Shown piece by piece: positions 15,737 through 25,060 of a stretch of 64,000 bases of DNA. The position numbers and the translations under genes were made by a program. The notes beneath the pieces were generated by a model that saw only the letters and a program-made list of their open reading frames with translations, did not search any database and had not been told where the DNA came from. Every line of letters begins with the position of its first letter. The first letter of the stretch is position 1. This stretch comes from Leptolinea sp. UBA4782 (GTDB taxonomy: Bacteria > Chloroflexota > Anaerolineae > Anaerolineales > Anaerolineaceae): contig DHHC01000031.1 in assembly GCA_002403095.1 (NCBI GenBank), positions 13,986 through 77,985 of the forward strand. The letters are read 5' to 3'.

Positions 15737-18487
15737 TCATTCCCCTTTATGCAGTCTCCTCCAAACCAGCTTTGAAATCTCAGCCACCACGAAAACTACT
15801 GCGCCCAGGGCAATGCTGAGAACCAGGTTGCCGAATGACAGCGCAGTGGTCTCAAATATCCTTTGCATGAACGGCAGGTAGATTACCCCAAGCTGCAACA
15901 GGACCGTCAGCAGGACTGCCCCGAGGAGCTGCTTGTTGGTGAAGAGACCGATTTCAAACAGCAGGTCGCGCTCCGAGCGCACCGCCAGGGCCTGACCCAT
16001 CTGAGCCATGGTAAGGGTTGTAAACACCATCGTGTGCCAGACAGCACTGTCCTGTTTGAAGGTGAGGTGACCGCTGAGAAGCGACATAACACCGATAAGG
16101 ATACCGACCCACAGGATATCAATCACCATGCGGTGGTCGAACAGGCTTTCGTTGGGGGCGCGCGGCGGACGTTTCATCACATTGCGTTCAGCAGGCTCCT
16201 GCGACAGCGCCAGACCCGGCAGGCCGTCTGTGACCAGGTTGATCCACAGGATCTGCAAGGGGGTCAGCGGGATGGGCAAGCCAAACAGGGGCGCTGCCAG
16301 CATAACAGCAATTTCACCGGCGTTTGCGGGCATCATATAGCGGATGAACTTGCGGATGTTATCGTAAATGCGGCGTCCTTCGCGCACTGCAGCCACAATG
16401 GTGGCAAAGTTATCATCCAGCAGCACCATGTCAGACGCTTCCTTGGAAACATCGGTCCCGGTAATCCCCATTGCAACCCCGATGTCCGCTTTTTTTAACG
16501 CTGGGGCGTCATTGACACCGTCGCCGGTCATGGCAACGATCTGTCTTGTGCTTTGCAGGGCATCCACAATGCGCAGTTTATGTTCGGGGGATACTCGGGC
16601 ATAAACCGAAGTACTGGCAACCGTTTCCACCAGGTCGGCTTCATTCATTTCGCCCAGCTGTGCACCGGTGACCACGCGATCGCTCTGGGTGATGTTCAAT
16701 TCTTTGGCAATGTAAAGCGCAGTGAGAGGATGATCCCCTGTGATCATCATCGGGCGAATGCCGGCAGATAATGCTTCGTTGACGGCAGCGTTCACTTCCG
16801 GGCGGGCCGGGTCGATCATGCCGATCAGACCGACAAAGATCAGATCCTGTTCGATCGGAAGCCTGGCATCCTTTATATCACTGTTGGGACGGAACTGCAC
16901 CGCCAGCCCGAGCACGCGCATGCCGTTCATGGCGATGGATTCGTTGGCTTTGCGGATGCGCTCGCGCCATTCTTCGGTCATTTTTTCAATCCGGTCATCA
17001 GTCCAAACCCGGTCTGAGATCTGCAGCAACCCGTCAACCGCCCCCTTGGTAACAGCCAGGTACTCCCAGCTGGGGTCAGGGCGGCGGGTATCCCAGAGGG
17101 CCTTCAAGCCTTGCAGCAGCTCATCCGGCTGGAAGGTATGGATGGTTGTCATGCGCTTTCGGTCTGAATCAAAGGGTAATTCCGATACCCTCGGAAGGGT
17201 CTTTTCCAATTCATTTTTAAAGAATCCCGCCTGGGCAGCGGCAACCACCAGGGCGCCTTCGGTCGGGTCGCCAACCGTGCGGTAGCTGCCTGGATCCTCG
17301 GCATCTTTTTCCAGCACAGCATCATTACAGATGCTACCCCCGATCAGCAGGATAGCTTCGGCGTTGCGCTCGACCAGGCGCGGTTGGTCCATCTCCGGGT
17401 TGAGGGATGGGCTGAAGTAATGCAGGCTCTCCTGGAAATCTATCTTATGCCCGGCAGTGTCAAGCACGGTCACGGTCATGCGGTTCTGAGTGAGGGTTCC
17501 GGTTTTATCCGAGCAGATCACCGAAACAGAACCAAGCGTTTCAACCGCGGGCAACTTGCGGATCAAGGCATTTCTTTTTAGCATGCGCTGGGCACCCAGT
17601 GCCAGGGCAATGGTTACAACTGCAGTCAATCCTTCCGGTATGGCAGCCACTGCCATGCTGATGGCGGTCTGGAACATCAGGCGTAATTCATTCCCCTGTA
17701 AGATGCCCAGCACAAATACCACGGCAACGATGGCAATGGCGATAAACGCCAGGATCTTGCCCATGTGATCAAGCCGTTTCTGCAGCGGTGTGGTCTCCTG
17801 ACCAACCGATTGCAGTAAGTCGGCAATACGCCCCAGTTCGGTTTTCATCCCGGTTTCCACCACCAGGGCAGTGCCGCGCCCGTAGGCTACCGAAGTGCCC
17901 ATGTAGAGCATGTTACTGCGGTCGCCGATCGCAAGTTTATCGCCTTTGAGGACTGTGTTCTCCTTGTCAACCGTGGTGGACTCACCAGTAAGGACTGCCT
18001 CCTGCAGGCGCAGGTTTACGCCTTCCAGCACGCGACAATCCGCCGGAACCGAATTACCGGCTTCCAGCAGGAGGACATCTCCCGGGACCAGCCGGGCAGC
18101 AGGGATCTCGCGCACATGCCCATCACGCCTCACCCTGACTACCGGAACCGCCATTTTCTTCAGTGCCGCTAAAGCGTTCTCAGCTTTAGATTCCTGCACA
18201 TAGCCCAGGATGGCATTCAAAATGACAATTGCCAGGATGACAATAGCATCGATATATTCATGCAAGAAAACCGAAATCAGGGCAGAGACAAAGAGAATGA
18301 CTACCATCATACCTTTGAACTGGTCAATTAAAATCTTCCACCAGGGTTTCTGCCCTTTATCCACCAGTTCATTTAACCCATACTTTTCCAGCCTTATTTC
18401 GGCTTCCTGCTGGGTTAATCCTCTTGATTCATCACTCGCCAGGAATTGAACAATCTCCTCGCTTGTTTTAAGATGCCAATCTGTCAT
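15737..18487 (-). CDS. P-type II cation-transporting ATPase, probably a Mn2+/Ca2+ exporter
   Basis: This 916-aa protein starts at ATG 18487 behind GGAGGA; the longer open frame would run into the riboswitch terminator. It has the actuator motif TGES (about 167-170), M4 PEGL (284-287, typical of SERCA/PMR1-like IIA pumps), phosphorylation motif DKTGT (Asp327), the nucleotide domain, GDGVNDAP, and M6 NLVTDGLPGLALS with the conserved acidic ligand. About ten membrane helices are predicted. The family exports Ca2+ or Mn2+ using ATP. A yybP-ykoY element, a class known to sense Mn2+, lies directly upstream, so manganese export is the best inference. Confidence 0.93.
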   Translation of the reverse strand: MTDWHLKTSEEIVQFLASDESRGLTQQEAEIRLEKYGLNELVDKGQKPWWKILIDQFKGMMVVILFVSALISVFLHEYIDAIVILAIVILNAILGYVQESKAENALAALKKMAVPVVRVRRDGHVREIPAARLVPGDVLLLEAGNSVPADCRVLEGVNLRLQEAVLTGESTTVDKENTVLKGDKLAIGDRSNMLYMGTSVAYGRGTALVVETGMKTELGRIADLLQSVGQETTPLQKRLDHMGKILAFIAIAIVAVVFVLGILQGNELRLMFQTAISMAVAAIPEGLTAVVTIALALGAQRMLKRNALIRKLPAVETLGSVSVICSDKTGTLTQNRMTVTVLDTAGHKIDFQESLHYFSPSLNPEMDQPRLVERNAEAILLIGGSICNDAVLEKDAEDPGSYRTVGDPTEGALVVAAAQAGFFKNELEKTLPRVSELPFDSDRKRMTTIHTFQPDELLQGLKALWDTRRPDPSWEYLAVTKGAVDGLLQISDRVWTDDRIEKMTEEWRERIRKANESIAMNGMRVLGLAVQFRPNSDIKDARLPIEQDLIFVGLIGMIDPARPEVNAAVNEALSAGIRPMMITGDHPLTALYIAKELNITQSDRVVTGAQLGEMNEADLVETVASTSVYARVSPEHKLRIVDALQSTRQIVAMTGDGVNDAPALKKADIGVAMGITGTDVSKEASDMVLLDDNFATIVAAVREGRRIYDNIRKFIRYMMPANAGEIAVMLAAPLFGLPIPLTPLQILWINLVTDGLPGLALSQEPAERNVMKRPPRAPNESLFDHRMVIDILWVGILIGVMSLLSGHLTFKQDSAVWHTMVFTTLTMAQMGQALAVRSERDLLFEIGLFTNKQLLGAVLLTVLLQLGVIYLPFMQRIFETTALSFGNLVLSIALGAVVFVVAEISKLVWRRLHKGE

Positions 18488-18494
18488 GTTTCCT

Positions 18495-18534
18495 CCAAAT
18501 AATAAGACCACCATGGGTCAGGAATGGTGGTCTT
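18495..18534 (-). terminator. Terminator hairpin of the riboswitch expression platform
   Basis: A perfect 11-bp stem, AAGACCACCAT and ATGGTGGTCTT (18504-18514 with 18524-18534), is followed on the minus strand by TTATTATTT. Its 5' arm is also the 3' side of riboswitch helix P1, so the two structures exclude each other. It ends just before the ATPase Shine-Dalgarno. Confidence 0.8.
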
Positions 18535-18622
18535 GCTATCGTATAGTACGAAAAGGCTGCCGGGAGTTTTGCTCCGGGATGACGACAGCCTACCCAAAAA
18601 GGGCAGCTACTCCCCACATCTT
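18508..18622 (-). promoter_or_regulatory. yybP-ykoY manganese riboswitch
   Basis: Read on the minus strand, the leader has the class-defining pieces in order. First comes GGGGAGTAGC, then a small hairpin (TGCCC/GGGTA), the conserved GTCGTCA strand of the second leg, a stem closed by CCCGGAG/CTCCCGG, and a hairpin CGTACTATACG. It ends with ATAGCAAGACC, which returns to P1. The layout follows the Lactococcus aptamer closely. Known members bind Mn2+ (with Mg2+) and turn on Mn exporters. Here metal binding should stabilise P1, free the terminator's partner strand and allow ATPase transcription. Confidence 0.9.
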
Positions 18623-18625
18623 TTA

Positions 18626-18654
18626 ACTATATATTACAGCATCATTGCTGTCAA
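18626..18654 (-). promoter_or_regulatory. Consensus promoter of the riboswitch-ATPase unit
   Basis: On the minus strand TTGACA (18654-18649), a 17-bp spacer and TATAGT (18631-18626) place the transcript start about 7 nt before the aptamer. This fits a riboswitch that begins the mRNA. Confidence 0.85.
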
Positions 18655-18672
18655 GAACAATTTGATGGTGTT

Positions 18673-19311
18673 TCACCGCAGCGGGGTGATCCCGTGCTGG
18701 ATGGCAAACATAACCAGCGCAGGCAGGTCGTTGACGCCCAGCTTTTTCTTCAACCGGGTGCGGTATGTCTCGACAGATTTCGCAGAAAGCACCAGGATCT
18801 CGGCAATCTCCTCGGCTGATTTACCCTCCACGGTCAACTGCAATACCTCGCGCTCGCGGTTTGAAAGTACATCCAGCGGGCTGCGCTGGTATCCAGACTG
18901 GCACTGCAGCAGGTCGAGATCAGCAAGCTTGCTGCTGACCAGACGCTCGCCGCTCATGATGGCATGCACCGCCTGGACCAGGTCTCGGGTTTCTTCCTTC
19001 AATAGAAAGCCGGCAGCCCCGGCTTGAAATGCGCGGAAAACATGTTCGGAGGTTGAGTGCATGCTCAATACCAGGATACGGATTTCCTTGTTGAATTCAC
19101 GGATTTGCTTGATGGCTTCGATGCCGTTCAGTTCCGGCATGGTGATATCCATGATCACCAGGTCTGCCTGCAGCTTGCGTAATTCTGCCACGGCAGTGCG
19201 TCCATCAAATGCCATGCCCACCACGCTGATGTCGGGATCGCTTTCCAGCAGCATCTTGAATGCTTCCAGGACCACGGCATGGTCATCCACCAGGTATACA
19301 CGAACGGTCAT
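18673..19311 (-). CDS. NarL/LuxR-family response regulator
   Basis: This 212-aa protein has an N-terminal receiver domain with the phospho-acceptor aspartate in DLVIMDITMPELNG (about residue 54) and acidic pair DD near the start (VDDH). A C-terminal LuxR-type helix-turn-helix (about 147-205, LSNREREVL...SVETYRTRLKKKLGV) binds DNA. The ATG overlaps the stop of the histidine kinase gene as ATGA, so the two are translationally coupled and form a two-component pair. The target genes are unknown. The riboswitch promoter lies just downstream, so the ATPase is a separate unit. Confidence 0.93.
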   Translation of the reverse strand: MTVRVYLVDDHAVVLEAFKMLLESDPDISVVGMAFDGRTAVAELRKLQADLVIMDITMPELNGIEAIKQIREFNKEIRILVLSMHSTSEHVFRAFQAGAAGFLLKEETRDLVQAVHAIMSGERLVSSKLADLDLLQCQSGYQRSPLDVLSNREREVLQLTVEGKSAEEIAEILVLSAKSVETYRTRLKKKLGVNDLPALVMFAIQHGITPLR

Positions 19312-21146
19312 ACACCCCGCTCCAGTTCCACTTTTACCTGTGTCCCTTTACCAGGGCTGCCCTTAATGGTGAAACGGGCTCCCAGGTCCTCTGCCCTGGT
19401 GCGCATGCTGGAAATGCCCCAGCCTGGCTGGCTCCGGCTGGCAGGCAGGCTGCGCAGGTTAACCCCCTTGCCATTATCCGATATGGTCATTGTGACAGTA
19501 TTGTTCTTATCTTTCACTTCTATCACCACACGGGTGGCTTGCGAATACTTTGCCACATTGGTGAGTGCTTCCTGGGCAATGCGGTAGAGTGCAAAGGCTT
19601 GGACCAAAGGCAGGCCCGGTTTTAGATCTTCACCCTGCAGCTCTACTTTGATTCCTGTACGGCGTTCCAGCTGCCTGGCTGCGCTGCGGAGGGCAGCAAC
19701 CAGCCCGTAATCGTCTAGCTCCGGCGGGCGCAAATCCGACATAATCCCGCGAATGGAGGCCATGGTCTCATCTACCAGGTGGATGGAATCATCCAGGCGC
19801 TGCTTCAAATACCCGTCTTCCGAAAGGGTAACCTGTTTCTCCATCATCGCCAGGTTTAAATTCAGGGCAGTCAGGTTCTGTCCGATGCGATCATGCAGTT
19901 CATTGACAATCAAGCGGGTCTGCTGCTCCTGGATATGGAGCTCCTGTTCCCTGAAGCGCTGCTCGATCTCCTTGAAGTAACGGATATCCCGCAGGATGGT
20001 GGAAAAGCGGGTCACCGTGCCGCCCTCATGATGCGCAATCAGTACTTGTGAGACGGGGATCTCCTCATGATCGCCGTTAAGAATCACCGTCTCCCCGGCC
20101 CACATTCCTTTTTCCATCAATAGCGGCACAACATGGTGCTCGATGTATTCCTTCACCTCACTGGGATAGAAATCGAGGGCGTCAATACGGGTCAGAGCCG
20201 TTCCGGGAGGAATCTTCAGGAATTCGTACCCCGCCTTATTCATGTAAATGATCTGGTTATCAGCATCCATAGTGGCAATAATGTCCGGAGTTGCCTCCAG
20301 GATATCGATCAACTGCTGAGAACGCTGCTGGGCTTCTTTCTGCCTGGAAATATCCCACCCCGTGGATTGATACTCAACCAGCGCCCCGCTTTCATCAAAG
20401 ATGCCGCGGCTGATCCAGTGCTGCCACCCGGTCTGTCCCACAGAAAGTTTTACCTGGTACTCGGCCTCCTGGAGCGGCGAAGCATGGGTTAGCTCCCCCA
20501 GACTGGCTTTTAACCGGCGCTGATCATCCTGGACGAAGAATCGGAAGAAAGACTTACCGATCAACTCTTCCTGTGTCCGGTGAACCAGGTCGCAGACCGC
20601 CTGGTTGGCGAAAGTTAATGTGCCGTCCGATTTGTACCTGCACACAAACACCGTCTGGTTTTCAATGATCGCTTTCAGGCGCGCCTGGCTGGCTGCCAGT
20701 TCATCATACGCCTGCTTGAGTTCGAATTCGGCTTCTTTCAGCGCCGAAACATCGCGTGCCACTCCCAGCATCAGCTGCGGGTTGCCGGTTGCATCCGTGC
20801 GCAGGAGCTTCTCGCGATAGTTCAGCCATTTCCATGAACCATCAGCCGCCTTGACGCACAGGGTCATTTCGTAAATCTCGTTCTCCCGGGCATTGTGAAC
20901 CTCTTTCCGGAATTTTCGGTGCATTTCCGAACAATCCGGCCGCATAATCGATCTGTAAAAAACCTGCAGGTCTTCTGCCTTGATGTTGGGATCCAGCTTG
21001 TATCCCAGCACATTGCCGGTGTTGTTGTTTTCCATGATGCGGGTGTTCTTCTGGATATCCCAAACATAGATATGGTCTGGGAAGGATTCCATCATCAGCT
21101 GCATCAGCCTGAAAAATTCGGATGGTTCAGTTGTTCTTTCTGGCAT
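19308..21146 (-). CDS. PAS-domain sensor histidine kinase (HisKA_3/NarX-like)
   Basis: From ATG 21146 (GGGAAAT upstream) this protein has 612 aa; the open frame also allows starts at 21161 and 21212. Three PAS domains in series are visible (about 10-140, 150-275 and 285-405). The first has a PAC-type W-x-W-L-N-Y segment. A dimerisation domain with the phospho-acceptor histidine in ELHDRIGQNL (about residue 418) and a HATPase_c domain follow, with N box EALTNVAKYS, DNGKG and GWGISSMRTRAEDLGA. There is no transmembrane segment, so it senses a cytoplasmic cue such as redox or a small molecule. It pairs with the response regulator gene it overlaps. Confidence 0.93.
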   Translation of the reverse strand: MPERTTEPSEFFRLMQLMMESFPDHIYVWDIQKNTRIMENNNTGNVLGYKLDPNIKAEDLQVFYRSIMRPDCSEMHRKFRKEVHNARENEIYEMTLCVKAADGSWKWLNYREKLLRTDATGNPQLMLGVARDVSALKEAEFELKQAYDELAASQARLKAIIENQTVFVCRYKSDGTLTFANQAVCDLVHRTQEELIGKSFFRFFVQDDQRRLKASLGELTHASPLQEAEYQVKLSVGQTGWQHWISRGIFDESGALVEYQSTGWDISRQKEAQQRSQQLIDILEATPDIIATMDADNQIIYMNKAGYEFLKIPPGTALTRIDALDFYPSEVKEYIEHHVVPLLMEKGMWAGETVILNGDHEEIPVSQVLIAHHEGGTVTRFSTILRDIRYFKEIEQRFREQELHIQEQQTRLIVNELHDRIGQNLTALNLNLAMMEKQVTLSEDGYLKQRLDDSIHLVDETMASIRGIMSDLRPPELDDYGLVAALRSAARQLERRTGIKVELQGEDLKPGLPLVQAFALYRIAQEALTNVAKYSQATRVVIEVKDKNNTVTMTISDNGKGVNLRSLPASRSQPGWGISSMRTRAEDLGARFTIKGSPGKGTQVKVELERGV

Positions 21147-21241
21147 AATTATTTCCCGCATGTCTGCCGCGCACGAATTGACACCCTGCCTGGTTACTGA
21201 TAGTTTTACCATAAATTCATGCAGGGGAATATAACGGTTTT

Positions 21242-21269
21242 TTGAAGCTGTGATATGCTATACCATAAT
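21242..21269 (+). promoter_or_regulatory. Promoter of the glycosyltransferase gene
   Basis: TTGAAG (21242-21247), a 16-bp spacer and CATAAT (21264-21269) sit 14 nt before a TTG start that lacks a Shine-Dalgarno. The leader would be under 10 nt. Confidence 0.45.
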
Positions 21270-21283
21270 AAAGCGAGCGTTCA

Positions 21284-22741
21284 TTGAAGCTCAAGGTCTT
21301 TGTTCTCTGCCTGGCAGGTGTTCTCATTGGTGCAGCAGTATCGTGGGGGGTCTTTGATGCAGTGCCGCACCTGGAAGACGAGCACGCCTATTTCTTTCAG
21401 GCGAAATTGTTTGCCAGCGGTCAGGTCACCAGAGCGCTTCAGCCTTCAGCATCGTCTTTCAGTCTGCCATTCGTGGTGGAATACAACGGCAGGCAATTCA
21501 GCAAATACACTCCCGGGTTTTCCCTCGTCCTGGCGCTGGGTGTTTTGCTCAGGCTGCCATGGATCATCAATCCCCTCCTGGCCGGTGCTGGCATCTTTGC
21601 TGTGTTCCTGCTCGCCCGCGAGCTTTTCGATGAAAAGACTGCTTTGCTGGCTGCTGCGCTGGGGGTCATCTCCCCCATGTACATGCTGTTGGCCGGATCT
21701 CTCTTATCCCATACCTTATCACTGGTATTGCTCACCTTCTTTGCCTGGTCTTTCATCCGCCTGCACCGGGCACAGCCTTCCGAAAGAATGCGTTATGCCG
21801 TTCTGTGCGGGCTGCTGATGGGTTTCAGCATCGTTACCCGCCCCTGGACAGCGGCAGCGGTTGGCGTACCTTTTGTCGCCTATGCACTGGTGCGTTTTTT
21901 CCGCACTCCCAGGCTTTTCTTCAAGCCATACCTGGCAGCGCTACTGCTGGCGCTTGTCCTGGCAGCCCTGGTTCCGCTCTACAATTTCATCACCACCGGA
22001 GACCCACTCCTCAACACATACACCCTGATCTGGGAGTATGACCGGGTAGGCTTCGGACCCGAATTTGGCCCCTCTGGCTATGACCTCCAGAAGTTATGGA
22101 TCAATCTGAAAGGCGATTTTTCCGACCTGCTGTCCTTTAACCTGGGCTGGCCTGTGATCAGTGGAATATCACTGAGCGCCATCTTTATATTATTGGGGAT
22201 CATTCTGCCTGAGCGCAAGAAAATGGATGCCTGCCTGTTGATCCCTCCCGCAGCCCTGATAGCCGCATATACCGCTTACTGGGCAAGCAGCGGCGGCATT
22301 TATGGTCCCCGATATTACGCGGAAGCGCTGCCTTTCCTGTGGATCCTGGCAGCCAGGGGAGTGATGAAGTTTGCCCAATACCCGGTCAATAAATGGATCA
22401 TCCGGGTTGCCCTGCTGGTATTCACCCTGTGGAACATTGTAATGGTCACCAGGCCGGCCTTTGATAACGCCCGGGACCTGTACAACATTAACCGGGATCC
22501 TGTCAGCCTGGTAGAGCAGGCAGGTGTCCAGCATGCCATTGTCTTCGTAGCCTCAGATTACTGGACTGACTATGCCAGCCTGGCCTGGGACAATCCGGCC
22601 AACCTGGCTAAGGCAGATATCATCTATGCCCGTGATATCGGCCTGGTGGCTAACGGTAAGATCATGGCGGCTTTTCCTGGCCGGGACATCTATCACCTGA
22701 ACCTGGATAACCCGCCTTACCTCACCCGGGAGCATCCGTAG
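21284..22741 (+). CDS. Membrane glycosyltransferase of the GT39/ArnT-like (GT-C) class
   Basis: This 485-aa protein has about 11 hydrophobic helices. The first periplasmic loop carries the GT-C acidic motif in HLEDEHAYFFQ (about residues 30-40), followed by a PGFSLVLALG segment seen in dolichyl-phosphate-mannose mannosyltransferase-like proteins. It should transfer a sugar from a polyprenyl-phosphate donor on the outer face of the membrane. The acceptor is unknown and no polysaccharide genes are nearby. The start chosen is TTG 21284 (M-K-L-K-V-F-V); no ATG fits and no Shine-Dalgarno is seen. It is divergent from the sensor kinase. Confidence 0.85.
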   Translation: MKLKVFVLCLAGVLIGAAVSWGVFDAVPHLEDEHAYFFQAKLFASGQVTRALQPSASSFSLPFVVEYNGRQFSKYTPGFSLVLALGVLLRLPWIINPLLAGAGIFAVFLLARELFDEKTALLAAALGVISPMYMLLAGSLLSHTLSLVLLTFFAWSFIRLHRAQPSERMRYAVLCGLLMGFSIVTRPWTAAAVGVPFVAYALVRFFRTPRLFFKPYLAALLLALVLAALVPLYNFITTGDPLLNTYTLIWEYDRVGFGPEFGPSGYDLQKLWINLKGDFSDLLSFNLGWPVISGISLSAIFILLGIILPERKKMDACLLIPPAALIAAYTAYWASSGGIYGPRYYAEALPFLWILAARGVMKFAQYPVNKWIIRVALLVFTLWNIVMVTRPAFDNARDLYNINRDPVSLVEQAGVQHAIVFVASDYWTDYASLAWDNPANLAKADIIYARDIGLVANGKIMAAFPGRDIYHLNLDNPPYLTREHP

Positions 22742-22785
22742 AATCTCACCACAGCAGGGAATATTGTTTGTTAGTCTCAGGTAAT

Positions 22786-22815
22786 TTGACACTTTGCCGG
22801 TTAGGCTGTTATAGT
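22786..22815 (+). promoter_or_regulatory. Promoter of the 2-oxoacid:ferredoxin oxidoreductase operon
   Basis: TTGACA (22786-22791), an 18-bp spacer and TATAGT (22810-22815) lie about 60 nt before the first gene, which has a strong AGGAGGT. Confidence 0.75.
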
Positions 22816-22875
22816 GATAATGGTATAGGTAGCAAAGACTTAATTGAGGATGATTTCCAACCGCAGGAGGTATGA

Positions 22876-23121
22876 ATGCCCCCAAAGGGTAGAATTGTAG
22901 TCAACGAATTATTCTGTAAAGGGTGTGAGTTGTGCGTGGATGCCTGCCCGCAGGATGTTATCGGTTTAGCAGCGGACAGGCTGAACGCCAAAGGCTACCA
23001 CCCGGCGGAAATGATCGAAGCGGGCTGCACTGGCTGCGGCATCTGCACCATTGTCTGCCCCGAAGCCGCCATTACCGTCTTTCGCGAAGTGACCCAGAGC
23101 CAGGCTGAAGGCAAGGCATAG
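22876..23121 (+). CDS. 2-oxoacid:ferredoxin oxidoreductase, delta (2[4Fe-4S]) subunit
   Basis: This 81-aa ferredoxin-like protein has clusters CKGCELCVDACP and CTGCGICTIVCP. It is the electron-transfer subunit of the four-subunit oxidoreductase encoded downstream. The order delta-alpha-beta-gamma is the one often seen for KorDABC/VorDBAC complexes. AGGAGGT lies before ATG 22876. The next gene begins 9 bp after the stop. Confidence 0.93.
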   Translation: MPPKGRIVVNELFCKGCELCVDACPQDVIGLAADRLNAKGYHPAEMIEAGCTGCGICTIVCPEAAITVFREVTQSQAEGKA

Positions 23122-23130
23122 GAGGCAGGA

Positions 23131-24246
23131 ATGGCAAAAGAATTGCTGAAAGGAAATGTAGCCATTGCCGAAGCCGCTATCCGCGCCGGCCTGCAGGCTT
23201 ATTTTGGGTACCCCATTACCCCGCAGACTGAACTGCTGGAATGGATGTCTGCCCGCATGCCCGAACTGGGCCGGGCGTTTGTCCAGGCTGAAAGCGAACT
23301 GGGCGCCATTAATATGGTGTACGGCGCAGCCTGCACCGGCGCCAGGGTGATGACATCATCTTCCAGCCCGGGCGTCAGCCTGATGATGGAAGGTATCTCC
23401 TACATCGCCGGCACTGAACTGCCGGCTGTGATCGTGGATGTGATGCGCGGCGGTCCCGGGCTGGGCAACATTGCCCCCGCCCAGGCAGACTACAACCAGA
23501 TCGTCCATGGCGGCGGTCACGGCGACTACAACCTGCTGGTGCTGGCACCCTCCAGCGTGCAGGAAGCGGTTGACCTGACCGTGCTGGCATTTGACCTGGC
23601 GGAGAAGTACCGCACGATCGTGGTGGTGTTACTGGACGGCAGTCTGGGGCAGATGATGGAACCTGCCGAACTGCCGCCCATGAAACCGCTCAAGACCGCC
23701 TACCCCGAATGGGCTGCCCGCGGCGAACCGGGGGATTCGCGCCGGGTGCTTTCATCCATTTACCTCGACCCGCCGGCTGAAGAAGTTGCCAATGTGCGCA
23801 TTCTCAACCGCTGGAAGGAAGTGGAAGCCAATGAGGTGCGCTACAAAGAGTATATGCTGGAGGATGCAAAGATCGCCGTGGTCGGTTTCGGCACATCCGG
23901 CAGGGTGGCGCTTTCTGCTGCGCGGGCTGCCCGGGCAGAAGGCATCCCGGTTGGCTTGCTGCGCCCGGTCACCCTCAACCCCTTCCCCAACAAGCAGATC
24001 GAACGGCTTGCCGAAACAGTGGATTCCATCCTGGTGGTGGAAATGAATGCCGGCCAGATGCTGGAAGATGTGCTGCGGGATGTAAAAGGCAGGGTTCCGG
24101 TGGAATTCTTCGCCCGGGTGGGCGGGATTGTTCCGCTGCCGGATGAAATTTTAAATGAGATCCGCCGCATGGCAAGCCAGCCCCTCTCAACTACAGGCCA
24201 CCCGCGTGACCGCTGGCTGAAACGCATGCCGCAGATCATGGCTTAG
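23131..24246 (+). CDS. 2-oxoacid:ferredoxin oxidoreductase, alpha subunit (KorA/VorB type)
   Basis: This 371-aa protein carries the pyruvate:ferredoxin oxidoreductase N-terminal thiamine-pyrophosphate-fold domain and domain II. Its opening GNVAIAEAAIRAGLQAYFGYPITPQTELLEW is diagnostic of the branch (residues about 8-38). It makes the alpha half of an enzyme that oxidatively decarboxylates a 2-oxoacid to acyl-CoA while reducing ferredoxin. Length and layout match 2-oxoglutarate and branched-chain 2-oxoacid enzymes, and sequence alone does not fix the substrate. AGGAGG precedes ATG 23131. Confidence 0.93.
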   Translation: MAKELLKGNVAIAEAAIRAGLQAYFGYPITPQTELLEWMSARMPELGRAFVQAESELGAINMVYGAACTGARVMTSSSSPGVSLMMEGISYIAGTELPAVIVDVMRGGPGLGNIAPAQADYNQIVHGGGHGDYNLLVLAPSSVQEAVDLTVLAFDLAEKYRTIVVVLLDGSLGQMMEPAELPPMKPLKTAYPEWAARGEPGDSRRVLSSIYLDPPAEEVANVRILNRWKEVEANEVRYKEYMLEDAKIAVVGFGTSGRVALSAARAARAEGIPVGLLRPVTLNPFPNKQIERLAETVDSILVVEMNAGQMLEDVLRDVKGRVPVEFFARVGGIVPLPDEILNEIRRMASQPLSTTGHPRDRWLKRMPQIMA

Positions 24247-24264
24247 CGGTACAGGAGATTTCCA

Positions 24265-25047
24265 ATGACAATAACTGCACCTGAATTAGAAAAAACCATT
24301 TACACCCGCCCTGAATCGCTGACCAGTGTCCAGACCCATTACTGCCCGGGCTGCACCCACGGTGTGGCCCACCGCCTGGTGGCCGAAGTGCTGGACGAGA
24401 TGGGACTGCGCGAGAAAACGGTCGGTGTAGCCTCGGTGGGCTGTTCGGTGTTTGCCTACAACTATTTCGAAGTTGACTTCGTCCAGGCACCGCACGGGCG
24501 CGCCCCGGCTATGGCAACCGGCGTCAAGAGGGTGCTGCCCGACCGCACCGTGTTTACCTACCAGGGCGACGGCGACATGGCATCCATCGGTATGGGCGAG
24601 ATTGTGGCAGCCGCAGCCCGTGGCGAGAACATTACCGTCATATTCATCAACAACGCCAATTATGGCATGACCGGCGGGCAAATGGCCCCCACCACCCTGC
24701 CCGGGCAAAAAACTACTTCTTCCCCTAACGGAAGGGATGTAGAAACCCAGGGCTACCCGGTGCGGGCAGCCGAACTGCTCGCCACGCTCGAAGGCACGAG
24801 CTACAGTGTGCGCCGCAGCCTGCACGACCCCAAGGGCATCCGCAATGCCAAGCGCGCTATCCGGACTGCGTTTGAAGTGCAGCAGCGCGGGCTGGGATTT
24901 TCCATGGTGGAACTGCTTTCGATCTGCCCAACCAACTGGGGCATGAGCGCAATCAATGCCATGCACTGGATCGAAGAAAAAATGATCCCCTTCTACCCGC
25001 TGGGCGACTACAAGGTTCACCCCATGCTGGCAGAAGTGAAGATATAG
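24265..25047 (+). CDS. 2-oxoacid:ferredoxin oxidoreductase, beta (thiamine-pyrophosphate) subunit
   Basis: This 260-aa protein holds the cofactor site GDGDMASIGMGEIV (about 94-107) followed by NNANYGMTGGQMAPTT, the ThDP/Mg2+-binding stretch of the family. The N-terminal CPGCTHG is the conserved cysteine segment. With the alpha subunit it forms the active site. The gene sits 18 bp after the alpha gene with GGAGA as Shine-Dalgarno. The product acyl-CoA could feed an ADP-forming synthetase such as the one at 59-61 kb, a functional guess based only on chemistry. Confidence 0.93.
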   Translation: MTITAPELEKTIYTRPESLTSVQTHYCPGCTHGVAHRLVAEVLDEMGLREKTVGVASVGCSVFAYNYFEVDFVQAPHGRAPAMATGVKRVLPDRTVFTYQGDGDMASIGMGEIVAAAARGENITVIFINNANYGMTGGQMAPTTLPGQKTTSSPNGRDVETQGYPVRAAELLATLEGTSYSVRRSLHDPKGIRNAKRAIRTAFEVQQRGLGFSMVELLSICPTNWGMSAINAMHWIEEKMIPFYPLGDYKVHPMLAEVKI

Positions 25048-25060
25048 GAGGGGTGAAAAT

